From positions 1 to 21,478 of the forward strand of contig JAEWMO010000148.1 in NCBI GenBank assembly GCA_023457135.1: 21,478 bases of DNA, read 5' to 3'. The notes beneath the pieces are model-generated. The model ran no database searches, was not told where the DNA came from, and was given only the letters and a program-made list of their open reading frames with translations. Every line of letters begins with the position of its first letter. Position 1 is the first letter of the stretch. This stretch comes from Methanobacteriota archaeon (GTDB lineage: Archaea; Halobacteriota; Methanomicrobia; Methanomicrobiales; Methanoculleaceae). Below are positions 14,531 to 21,356 of the stretch, one piece after another. Made by a program: the position numbers and the translations under genes.

Positions 14531-15811
14531 TTACCGGGACTCTCCCGGCACGACCGGCGGTACGGTGATCATCTTCACCTTGACGAGCCGCCGGCCCCGC
14601 ATCTGCATCACCACGAGCGTGATGTTGCTCTCCTCGACCCTGACCACCTCGCCGCGGCGGGGGATGTGCCCCAGCCGGTCGATAACGAGGCCGCCGATAC
14701 TCTCGTATGCGTCCGTCAGCGGGAGGTTGAGATCCAGGTCTTCGTTGATGTGCTCGACCCAGGTCCGTGCGTCGACCAGGTAGACGCCCTCTTCGATCTG
14801 CTGGATCTCCGGCTCCTCCTCGTCGAACTCGTCCATGATCTCGCCGACGAGTTCCTCGAGCATATCCTCGACCGTCACGATTCCGGCAAACGATCCGTAC
14901 TCGTCGAGGACGACGGCCATGTGCTGCTTCTTTAACTGGAGCTCCTTTAAGAGCTCGTCGATCTTCTTGCTCTCCGGGACGAAGTAGGGCTCGTACATCC
15001 TCTCACGGATCGTCGCGCTCGTCTGCTGGCGGAAGACCGCCGCAAAGACGTCTTTCACGTTCAGAAGCCCGATGATGTTGTCGATCCGCTCGTGGTAGAC
15101 CGGGATCCGTGAGAACCCCGTCTCGTTGAAGAGGGCAAGCGCATTATCAAGCGAACTGGTGTCCTCGATCATGACGACGTCGACCCGCGGTGTCATCACC
15201 TCGCGGACCGTCGTGTCGCCGAACCGCAGCACGGAGTAAAGCATATCCCGTTCCTCCTCCTCGATCGTCCCCTCCTCCTCGCCGACGTCGATCCACTCCT
15301 TGATCTCCTCTTCGGTGACGACCGGTTCGGTCACGCCGGGCCTGAAGGCGAACTGCTGCGTGATCCGGTCCGTGACCCAGAGCACCGGGTAGAGCACCTT
15401 CGAGAGGAAGAGGATGGGCCCGGCGACCCGGAGCGCCAGGTCCTCGGTGTGCCGGGAAGCGTACATCTTGGGCCCGATCTCGCCGATGATCAGCATCAGG
15501 ATGACCGTGACACCGGTTGCTATCCCGACACCGACATCGCCGTAGATACTGATGGCGATCGCGGTCGCAAGCGATGCTGCGGCCACGTTGACGATATTGT
15601 TCCCGATGAGGATGGTGATCAGGATATTATCGGTTGATCGCTTCAGCCTCTCGAGTGCATCCGCTCCTTTCCGGCCCTGACATAAGAGTGCATGGACTTT
15701 CGCCCGGGTTATCGAGACGAGGGCGACTTCGGAACTTGAGAAGAAGCCCGACAGGAGCAGACAGATAAGAAATAGTACAATCTCTATGGTTACAATGTCT
15801 ACGATTACCAT
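14531..15811 (-). CDS. CNNM/CorC-HlyC family membrane protein (DUF21, CBS pair, CorC_HlyC)
   Basis: A 426-residue protein with the standard order: DUF21/CNNM transmembrane domain (hydrophobic segments about 6-25, 62-84, 95-115 and 129-148, with SGFFSSSEVALVSI and GNNIVNVAAA), an acidic linker, two CBS motifs (about 206-262 with MTPRVDV, and 273-333 with DEYGSFAGIVTVEDMLEE), and a CorC_HlyC domain (340-415). CNNM/CorC proteins are implicated in magnesium or sodium-coupled magnesium export, with ATP-Mg binding to the CBS pair. The hemolysin name is historical. It is the first gene of a pair with purN; no functional link between them is evident. Confidence 0.92.
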   Translation of the reverse strand: MVIVDIVTIEIVLFLICLLLSGFFSSSEVALVSITRAKVHALLCQGRKGADALERLKRSTDNILITILIGNNIVNVAAASLATAIAISIYGDVGVGIATGVTVILMLIIGEIGPKMYASRHTEDLALRVAGPILFLSKVLYPVLWVTDRITQQFAFRPGVTEPVVTEEEIKEWIDVGEEEGTIEEEERDMLYSVLRFGDTTVREVMTPRVDVVMIEDTSSLDNALALFNETGFSRIPVYHERIDNIIGLLNVKDVFAAVFRQQTSATIRERMYEPYFVPESKKIDELLKELQLKKQHMAVVLDEYGSFAGIVTVEDMLEELVGEIMDEFDEEEPEIQQIEEGVYLVDARTWVEHINEDLDLNLPLTDAYESIGGLVIDRLGHIPRRGEVVRVEESNITLVVMQMRGRRLVKVKMITVPPVVPGESR

Positions 15812-15820
15812 TTACTCCAC

Positions 15821-15835
15821 GCCGCGTTGAGCGGC
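15821..15835 (-). promoter_or_regulatory. Small hairpin in the leader of the CorC-like gene
   Basis: A five-base stem (GCCGC/GCGGC) with a five-base loop lies ten bases before the ATG, directly upstream of the GTGGAG ribosome site, so it would be in the mRNA leader. Whether it modulates initiation is unknown. The stem is short and could be chance in this GC-rich genome. Confidence 0.3.
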
Positions 15836-15862
15836 TGTATTTTGCGTCGGTTGACGATTGGG

Positions 15863-15897
15863 ATTATATGAATTATGTTGCGGGCAGAGATTATAAA
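15863..15897 (-). promoter_or_regulatory. TATA elements for the CorC-like gene
   Basis: Two candidates lie on the complementary strand: TTTATAAT (15890-15897) and TCATATAAT (15863-15871). They predict leaders of about 55 and 29 bases. The whole gap between the two leftward genes (15812-15907) is otherwise free of coding potential. Confidence 0.5.
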
Positions 15898-15907
15898 CCC
15901 AGCGCTG

Positions 15908-16732
15908 TCAGGGGAATATCCGTTCGAGCGCCTCCTGTTCCCGCGCGAGGAGCACAACCTTCTCCTCAGACGAGAGGGGTTCGGGAAAGACCATGTCCTC
16001 GAGCTCCAGGGTGAGATAGCCGCCGTAGCCCCGGTCGGCGAGCTCCGCAAGCACCCGTTGTGCGGATGGGTCGTCGTGGATGGGGTGATGGGGGCGTCCG
16101 TTGCCGCCGAGTGCACTGACGTGGACGTTCACCAGGCGGTCTCCGCAGAGGTCGATGAACCGGAGCACTTCGTCGCAGGAGGTCATCATCGCATGCCCCA
16201 TATCGAGGGTGAACGAGAGCCACGGCTCCCGCTCGAGCAACTCGGCCGCATCTTCGGCCGCATAAAGCAGGGCGTTGATCCGGGGCTCCAGGTTCTCGAT
16301 CGCGACCTTCACCTTCGCCTCCACGGCGGCCTCCCGGAGCCGGGCGATGTAATCCTCGAACCGCCGGAAGTCGTAGGCGCTCGGCTGCCGTTTCGCCGTC
16401 CGTTTCCCGGGATGGACCGTGACCACGGCGGCGCCCATCCGGTCCGCCATCCGGATTGCTTCGAGCGTGTAGTCGACCGATATCGCGGCGACCTTCGGAT
16501 TGATGGAGCAGGGGTTTAAGTCCAGTGTCGGTGCGTGGACGGTGATGGGGGTGAGATCGGGATGGGCCGCGATACACCCGGCGAGTTCGCCTTCAGGCCG
16601 GTCCCGGAGCCAGAAATGCGGTGTTTCGACCCAGAACTCGAGAGAATCGAGGCCGGACTCGGCGACGTAGTCGAAGATATGATCGCACGGGTATTCGTGG
16701 AAGAACATGGTCGAGACGGCGAAACGGCCCAT
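15908..16732 (-). CDS. TIM-barrel sugar phosphate isomerase/epimerase or endonuclease IV-like protein
   Basis: A 274-residue xylose-isomerase-like TIM barrel (AP endonuclease 2 superfamily). Motifs sit at strand ends where this fold carries metal ligands: VHAPTLDLNP, VTVHPGKR (His107), AIENLEPR (Glu146), FTLDMGHAM (Asp177, His180), VNVHVSALGGNGRPHHPI (His204 and following His) and LTLELED (Glu244). These residues suggest an intact divalent-metal site. Members range from sugar epimerases to DNA repair endonuclease IV; the closest group is the archaeal sugar phosphate isomerase/epimerase annotation, with no known substrate. It diverges from xseA across only 36 bases, which leaves open a DNA-repair connection. 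Confidence 0.85.
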   Translation of the reverse strand: MGRFAVSTMFFHEYPCDHIFDYVAESGLDSLEFWVETPHFWLRDRPEGELAGCIAAHPDLTPITVHAPTLDLNPCSINPKVAAISVDYTLEAIRMADRMGAAVVTVHPGKRTAKRQPSAYDFRRFEDYIARLREAAVEAKVKVAIENLEPRINALLYAAEDAAELLEREPWLSFTLDMGHAMMTSCDEVLRFIDLCGDRLVNVHVSALGGNGRPHHPIHDDPSAQRVLAELADRGYGGYLTLELEDMVFPEPLSSEEKVVLLAREQEALERIFP

Positions 16733-16742
16733 AACACTACTT

Positions 16743-16751
16743 GATATAAAT
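16743..16751 (+). promoter_or_regulatory. TATA box for xseA-xseB (predicted leaderless)
   Basis: GATATAAAT is centred 25-26 bases before the ATG at 16772, so the predicted start of transcription coincides with the first codons and the mRNA should be leaderless. The interval 16733-16768 must also hold the promoter of the divergent isomerase-like gene; a weaker CTATTAGA on the other strand is a candidate. Confidence 0.55.
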
Positions 16752-16768
16752 CATGGGTCTAATAGATT

Positions 16769-18019
16769 GTGATGATGTTAAGCGGTCCCTCCGCCGGTCC
16801 GGACCGGTTCGGCACCCCGATCTTCGCGGTCTCGGAGGTCTCAAGGCTCATCTGCGACCTCCTCGACGACGTCCGCCTGCAGGGGATCTGGGTGCGGGGG
16901 GAGGTGACCAACTACAAGGGCAACGCTTCCGGCCACCGCTACTTCTCGCTCTCGGAGCGGAACGGACGGAGTTCTGCCCTGATCAACTGCGCCATGTGGC
17001 GCTCGTATGCGGCAGGGCTTGCGTTCGAGCCCCGGGATGGCATGGACGTTCTCGCCTGGGGGACCGTGGAGGTCTACGAGCCTCACGGGAAGTACCAGTT
17101 GATCGTCAGGGAACTCCTTCCCGCGGGCGCGGGGGAGCGGCACCTCATGGTCGAGCGCTGGAAGCGGGAGCTCGAGGATGAAGGGCTCTTTGATCCCGGG
17201 CGAAAGAGACCGCTCCCCGTCTTCCCGCGCAGGATAGGGGTGGTCACCTCCCGGACGGGTGCGGCGCTCCAGGATATCCTCTCGGTCGTCTCCCGACGGT
17301 ATCCGGCCGAGGTGGTCCTCTCCCCGACGGCCGTCCAGGGTGAGGGGGCGCATATCGAGATCGCGGAGGCGATCCGGCGGCTTGACGGCCACACCGACGT
17401 GATCATCGTCGGGCGCGGGGGCGGGAGCTTCGAGGACCTCTTCCCCTTCAACCACCCGGACGTGGTGCGGGCCGTCGCCGGGTGCAGGACGCCGGTGATC
17501 AGCGCGGTCGGGCACGAGGTCGACACCGCCCTCTGCGATTTTGCGGCGGATCTCCGGGCCCCGACGCCGTCGGCAGCGGCGGAACGGGCGGTTCCGGACC
17601 GGCAGGAGGTGCTCCGGGAGGTCTACGGCTACCAGGAGAGGATGCAGTCGCTCCTCCTTCACCGGGTCCGTGCCGCGGGAGAAGAGGTCGGGGACCTGCG
17701 CGAGCGGATGCATCCCCGGCGGCTCGCACGCCGCGTCAGCGAACGGATGCAGCGCCTCGCCGAGCACGACGACCTGCTCCGGCGGGCGGCGGCGGCCGCG
17801 CTCGAGCGGAGGCGGGCAGCGCTTGCCGAGATCCGTGCAGACCTTGCCGGGAGGAACCCGCTCGCCGTCCTGGACCGGGGCTACTGCATCGTGGAGTCGA
17901 ACGGAAAAGCCGTCCGGGGCGTCCGGGACCTCCGGCCGGGCGAGCGCGTGGTGCTCCGCTTGAAGGACGGAGAAGGCAGGGCCATCGTGGAGGAGACGAA
18001 GTATGACAGAGACGTTTGA
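16769..18019 (+). CDS. xseA: Exodeoxyribonuclease VII large subunit
   Basis: A protein of about 416 residues with an N-terminal OB fold (residues about 17-115: FAVSEVSRLICDLL, IWVRGEVTNYK, HRYFSLSE), the catalytic domain (RIGVVTSRTGAALQDILSV at 155-173; IIVGRGGGSFEDLFPFNHP at 212-230; VISAVGHEVDTALCDFAAD at 243-261; PTPSAAAE), a coiled-coil region and the C-terminal NPLAVLDRGYCIV. It degrades single-stranded DNA to oligonucleotides with XseB. Possible starts are GTG 16769, ATG 16772 and ATG 16775; the TATA spacing favours the ATGs. The family is bacterial, with sporadic presence in methanogens probably due to transfer. The xseB start lies 17 bases inside the end of this gene. Confidence 0.95.
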   Translation: MMMLSGPSAGPDRFGTPIFAVSEVSRLICDLLDDVRLQGIWVRGEVTNYKGNASGHRYFSLSERNGRSSALINCAMWRSYAAGLAFEPRDGMDVLAWGTVEVYEPHGKYQLIVRELLPAGAGERHLMVERWKRELEDEGLFDPGRKRPLPVFPRRIGVVTSRTGAALQDILSVVSRRYPAEVVLSPTAVQGEGAHIEIAEAIRRLDGHTDVIIVGRGGGSFEDLFPFNHPDVVRAVAGCRTPVISAVGHEVDTALCDFAADLRAPTPSAAAERAVPDRQEVLREVYGYQERMQSLLLHRVRAAGEEVGDLRERMHPRRLARRVSERMQRLAEHDDLLRRAAAAALERRRAALAEIRADLAGRNPLAVLDRGYCIVESNGKAVRGVRDLRPGERVVLRLKDGEGRAIVEETKYDRDV

Positions 18020-18188
18020 AGAGAAACTGGAAGAGCTCCGGAGGATTGTCCGGAGGCTGGAAGACGGCGACGCGAGCCTTGAAGAGAGCATCGCCATCTA
18101 CGAGCGCGGTGCGCTCCTCGTGAAGCAGTGCGAAGACCTCCTCGGCGCGGCCGAGATGCGGCTCACGGAGCTCGGCCGCGACCGGTGA
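18003..18188 (+). CDS. xseB: Exodeoxyribonuclease VII small subunit
   Basis: A 61-residue helical protein matching XseB: TFEEKLEELRRIVRRLEDGD, then SLEESIAIYERGALLVKQCE. It is on the short side for the family; the typical C-terminal tail is reduced. Several copies wrap around one XseA to form exonuclease VII. The gene overlaps xseA by 17 bases, and its final 26 bases overlap the 3' end of the convergent histidine kinase gene, so no terminator separates them. Confidence 0.92.
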   Translation: MTETFEEKLEELRRIVRRLEDGDASLEESIAIYERGALLVKQCEDLLGAAEMRLTELGRDR

Positions 18189-20118
18189 GGCGGAAGGACG
18201 CGGGCGGGACGGCGATCTCAAAGCGCGCCCCCCGCCCGGCCTCACCGGTCTCCCGCAGGGAGAGGCCCGTGATGGCGAGGATCTCCCGGCCGAGGAAGAG
18301 GCCGAGCCCGGTCTGCTGCCCGAACCCCCGCTCGAATATCTTTTCTTTCTCCGGGGAGGGGATACCCACGCCGTCGTCCTCGTAGACGACGATCGTCCCG
18401 CTCTCCGACTCTTCTGGATGGATGCGTATCCGGGTGACGTGCCCACCGTGCCGGAGCGAGTTCTCGATGAGGTTGACAAAGACCCGGACGATGAGCGGGT
18501 CAGCGTAGACCTCAAGATCCGGCGCCTGCATCTCGAGGGCGACCTCCCCCAGGTCGAGCCCCGCCGCCGCCTCGCGGGCAACCTCCTCGATCCTCTGCCA
18601 GACCGGGGCGGAGATGCCGATACTCTGGTATTCCGCGGTGAAGGCGATGTAGCGCCGGATCTCCTGGAGAGCCTCCCGCTCCCTGCGGTAGTACTCGAGC
18701 AGTTCGGGATCGTCCGTCTGCTCGCGGGAGAGGTCAAGGTAGCCGGAGAGGACGTTAAGCCGGTTCAAGATGTCGTGCCGGGTCACGTCCGCAAGGAGGT
18801 TGAGCTTTTTATTCGCGAGAAGGAGCGCCTCCCGGGCCATCCGCGCCTCGCTGATGTCCCGGCCGACCGACTGGTAGCCGGTGATGGTGCCCTCCTCGTC
18901 GAAGAAGGCCGTATCGGTCCATTGCTGCCACCGGACACTCCCATCGGGAAGGACCGCCCGGTAGTCTATCGTGGAGGCGGGGTGATCGGGGGTGAGGGAG
19001 CGAAGGTGCTGCTGGATCCGGGCCTGGTCGTCGGCCGGGACGGTGGGGGCGTAACGCCGCCCGACCAGATCGCCGCACGGGATGCCGATGGAACGGCAGT
19101 AGGCATCGTTTGTGAAGGTGATGGTGCCGTCGGGGAGCCGGCGGTAGATCATCTCGGTCTGGCTCTCGACCACGGCACGGTACTGTTCCTCGCTTCTCCT
19201 GAGGGCCTCTTCCGCCCCCCTGCGGCCGGAGATGTCGTGTATGTAGACGGAGACACCTTCGCGGGTCGGGATGGCCCGCACCTCAAAGATATGCTCCCGT
19301 TCCCGGAGCCGGAACCTGCACTCGCGGATACCGGCCCGGCCGGACTTCCCGACCTCCCGGAAGAACTCCTCGACTGCCTCGTTCCGGAGGTCGGGGAAGA
19401 TATCGAAGATGCTCCTGCCGGCGACCTCCTCTCCGGTCCTGCCCGAGAGAAGGGCGGCCGCACGGTTCCATGAGATGATGCGGCCTTCGTGGTCGAGGGC
19501 GACGAAGGCGTCGCTGATGTTCCCGGTCAGTTCCCGGTAGCGCTCTTCGCTCTGGCGGAGTGCCTCCTCGAGTATCTTCTGCCCGGAGAGGTCACAGACG
19601 GACCAGAGGAGTTCGACCGTCCCGTTCTCCGGGTCCCGCGATACCGAGACCGCCACGGCGGCGGGGAGGGTGCTGCCGTCGGACCTCGCGATCCGGTAAT
19701 CCCGCACCGGGACCGTGTCACCCCTGGCAAGGGCTGCGACCGCCGACCGGAAGGCCGGGACGCACCCGGGATCGAGGTAGGTCTGGAGGGGAAACCCCTG
19801 CAGGCGGCCGGGAGGATGGCCGAGGAGGGAGCCCGCTGCCTGGTTTGCCTCCAGGATGACGCCGTCCGGACCGGTGCAGATGCATCCGGCCGGGGTCCGG
19901 GTGAAACGGTTCCTGCACTTCCGGTATCCGGCCTCAACGCTCCGTATGCCGGCGATCAGGGCATCGACCTCATCGTAAATCTCCGTGAGGCAGGATCTCT
20001 GGAGGAGGGACGCTCCCGCCGGGGCCGCACCAGCACCGGCCTCGCACTGGCGGAGGCGCTGGTCGAGTGTCTCCAGGAGTTCGAGGAGATCGTCAAGCGC
20101 CGGGGTGAACGGTTGCAT
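18163..20118 (-). CDS. Soluble three-PAS sensor histidine kinase
   Basis: A 651-residue protein without membrane segments. After a helical N-terminus (1-70) come three PAS-like units (about 73-180, 190-300 and 310-425), each ended by a linker such as SEERYRELTGN or SEEQYRAVVES. Then comes the dimerisation helix with phosphoacceptor His448 in DVTRHDILNRLNVLSGYLDL, and an ATPase domain with N box NLIENSLRHG (549-558), YEDDGVGIP (579-587), IFERGFG (594-600) and TGLGLFLGRE (603-612). It should autophosphorylate in response to a cytoplasmic signal. No response regulator is encoded in the window, so it is an orphan kinase, as is common in methanogens. No haem, flavin or redox-specific PAS residue is obvious, so the signal is unknown. 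Confidence 0.93.
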   Translation of the reverse strand: MQPFTPALDDLLELLETLDQRLRQCEAGAGAAPAGASLLQRSCLTEIYDEVDALIAGIRSVEAGYRKCRNRFTRTPAGCICTGPDGVILEANQAAGSLLGHPPGRLQGFPLQTYLDPGCVPAFRSAVAALARGDTVPVRDYRIARSDGSTLPAAVAVSVSRDPENGTVELLWSVCDLSGQKILEEALRQSEERYRELTGNISDAFVALDHEGRIISWNRAAALLSGRTGEEVAGRSIFDIFPDLRNEAVEEFFREVGKSGRAGIRECRFRLREREHIFEVRAIPTREGVSVYIHDISGRRGAEEALRRSEEQYRAVVESQTEMIYRRLPDGTITFTNDAYCRSIGIPCGDLVGRRYAPTVPADDQARIQQHLRSLTPDHPASTIDYRAVLPDGSVRWQQWTDTAFFDEEGTITGYQSVGRDISEARMAREALLLANKKLNLLADVTRHDILNRLNVLSGYLDLSREQTDDPELLEYYRREREALQEIRRYIAFTAEYQSIGISAPVWQRIEEVAREAAAGLDLGEVALEMQAPDLEVYADPLIVRVFVNLIENSLRHGGHVTRIRIHPEESESGTIVVYEDDGVGIPSPEKEKIFERGFGQQTGLGLFLGREILAITGLSLRETGEAGRGARFEIAVPPASFRLTGRGRAP

Positions 20119-20133
20119 GCCCTCCCGTTCCCC

Positions 20134-20152
20134 GCACCCGGGTGCATAAACC
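20134..20152 (-). promoter_or_regulatory. Histidine kinase promoter with palindromic operator-like site
   Basis: On the complementary strand GGTTTATGCA (20143-20152) resembles a TATA box about 29 bases before the kinase ATG. A perfect 12-base palindrome, GCACCCGGGTGC (20134-20145), lies partly on it and between it and the start codon, the place where a bound dimeric repressor would block initiation. The remaining bases of the 57-base gap hold only GGGAGG next to the ATG. Confidence 0.4.
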
Positions 20153-20175
20153 TATCCCCGGGCAGCCCGTCCGGG

Positions 20176-20610
20176 TCAGGGATCCTCAGGGATCTCCGCC
20201 TCGAGCTCGACGACCAGTTCCTCCCCACGCCGGAGTGCCTCGATGAACTCGCGGGGGAGGGTCGCCGCGACACGGTCTGAGCGGACGGCGACGGTCCGGT
20301 CGGAGACAAAGTCGCTCCGCCGCCAGACGAGGTCGGCCGGGTGGTCCAGGGTGAGGGCCGCACTGCCCTGCGACCTGACAACAACAGTCTCGCCCCCCGC
20401 GGTGAGCCGGGTCGTGAGCACCGCCCGGTCGTCGCAGAGCAGCGCCTTGAGATCGGGATCGAGATCGGCGGCGCCTTTGTCGGCGGCGACCCCGACGATG
20501 CAGTCGCCCGCGAGTGTCAGCGTCTCGTCCTTCGTCACCTCAAACGTTGTCGGATGGATCCCCTGGATCAGCGGGTGCCCCCGCGCCCGCACGATGTCCC
20601 TCGCCTTCAT
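20176..20610 (-). CDS. DUF371 family protein
   Basis: A 144-residue archaeal protein of the DUF371 family, recognised by RARGHPLIQGIHPTTFEVTKD near the N-terminus, LAGDCIVGVAADKGAADL and the beta-rich remainder with SDRTVAVRSDRVAATLPREF. The family is predicted to be all-beta and has no assigned function; it occurs widely in methanogens. The GH-x2-I/V motif close to the start is its most conserved feature. It diverges from the zinc-finger gene over 32 bases and precedes the histidine kinase, without sign of a shared job. Confidence 0.85.
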   Translation of the reverse strand: MKARDIVRARGHPLIQGIHPTTFEVTKDETLTLAGDCIVGVAADKGAADLDPDLKALLCDDRAVLTTRLTAGGETVVVRSQGSAALTLDHPADLVWRRSDFVSDRTVAVRSDRVAATLPREFIEALRRGEELVVELEAEIPEDP

Positions 20611-20642
20611 GCTTATTAGGTGAGGGCTTCTATTGCTAATGA
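20611..20642. promoter_or_regulatory. Compact divergent promoter region
   Basis: Only 32 bases separate the starts of the DUF371 gene and the zinc-finger gene. CTTATTA on the upper strand (20612-20618) is about 27 bases before the ATG at 20643; a weaker AT-rich stretch (20630-20640) serves the other strand. Both messages are predicted to be leaderless, and the two promoters must overlap. Neither TATA element is strong. Confidence 0.4.
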
Positions 20643-21233
20643 ATGATTGACATCGTCTGCCCCGTCTGCAAAGAGGAGCGTGAACACCAGGTTCTTCGGG
20701 AAGCCGCCGATCTGGTGGTGCAGTGCACTGAGTGCGGCCAGGTCCACCGGATCCCCAGGCCCCCCGAACCCCGGATCTTCACCATCAAGGCGATCGTGAG
20801 CCGCGAGACGGAGTCGCAGGTCTGCAGCGTGGAGATGCTCGAGGATGAGGCCGTCTCTCTCGGAGACCGGATCGCCGCGGAGTGCGGGGATGAGGTGATC
20901 GGGGTCGAGGTCACCGGCATCGAGGCAGGGGAGCGAAGGGTCGCCCACGCGAAGGCCGATGAGGTGACGACTCTCTGGACACGGGGGATCGAGCAGGTCA
21001 TCGTCCGGGCGTCCGTCCACTCCGGGCGCACGACCATCCCCCTCTACCAGGCCGCGGACGGAGAGGATGAGTTCGCCGTCGGGGAGACCTATACGTTCGG
21101 CGGCCGGCGGATGAAGATCTCGCACATCAAGCTTCGTGACGGCCCGGTCCTGCGGAAAGAAGGCTGGAAGACGTTTGCCCGCCGGATTAAGCGGATCTAC
21201 GGCTACCTCGAGCGGGGTTACGGGCGCAGGTAG
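20643..21233 (+). CDS. HVO_0476-type zinc-finger protein
   Basis: A 196-residue archaeal protein with an N-terminal zinc ribbon (C6-x2-C9 in CPVCKEE and C28-x2-C31 in CTECGQVHR), followed by two beta-rich segments: FTIKAIVSRETESQVCSVEM to about residue 110 and IVRASVHSGRTTIPLY onward. It ends in a basic tail, ARRIKRIYGYLERGYGRR. It matches the uncharacterised HVO_0476 zinc-finger family of euryarchaea. The ribbon and basic tail suggest nucleic-acid binding, but function is not known. It is not in an obvious operon; a T-run follows 35 bases downstream. Confidence 0.87.
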   Translation: MIDIVCPVCKEEREHQVLREAADLVVQCTECGQVHRIPRPPEPRIFTIKAIVSRETESQVCSVEMLEDEAVSLGDRIAAECGDEVIGVEVTGIEAGERRVAHAKADEVTTLWTRGIEQVIVRASVHSGRTTIPLYQAADGEDEFAVGETYTFGGRRMKISHIKLRDGPVLRKEGWKTFARRIKRIYGYLERGYGRR

Positions 21234-21254
21234 GCCACGGCCTCATCTATCGAG

Positions 21255-21335
21255 GGGCCGAAACCTTCTTTTTTGAGAACCCGCAGTCGGCGATACAACC
21301 TCGAGCAGGAATCCTTCTTTGAAGCGAAAAAAGTG
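21255..21335. terminator. Convergent T-run terminators
   Basis: CTTTTTTG with six T residues (21269-21274) on the upper strand suits termination of the zinc-finger gene. On the lower strand a six-T run (21327-21332), preceded by GC-rich sequence, suits termination of the leftward thioredoxin-like gene. The gap 21234-21356 shows no convincing gene. Confidence 0.45.
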
Positions 21336-21356
21336 ACCGGGCCTCCGCCCCGCTCC

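Noticed and set aside
13871..14935. 354-residue open frame on the + strand
   Set aside because: Antisense to purN and the CorC-like gene, rich in Asp, Arg, His and Leu, without recognisable motifs; a GC-rich shadow frame.
15805..16116. 103-residue open frame on the - strand covering the CorC promoter
   Set aside because: It overlaps the isomerase-like gene in another frame and crosses a TATA-bearing gap; low-complexity Ser, Thr, Pro and Arg composition.
16841..18097. 418-residue open frame on the - strand
   Set aside because: Antisense to xseA, whose motifs are complete; no family similarity visible.
18418..19473. 351-residue open frame on the + strand
   Set aside because: Antisense to the histidine kinase, whose PAS and ATPase motifs fix the coding strand.
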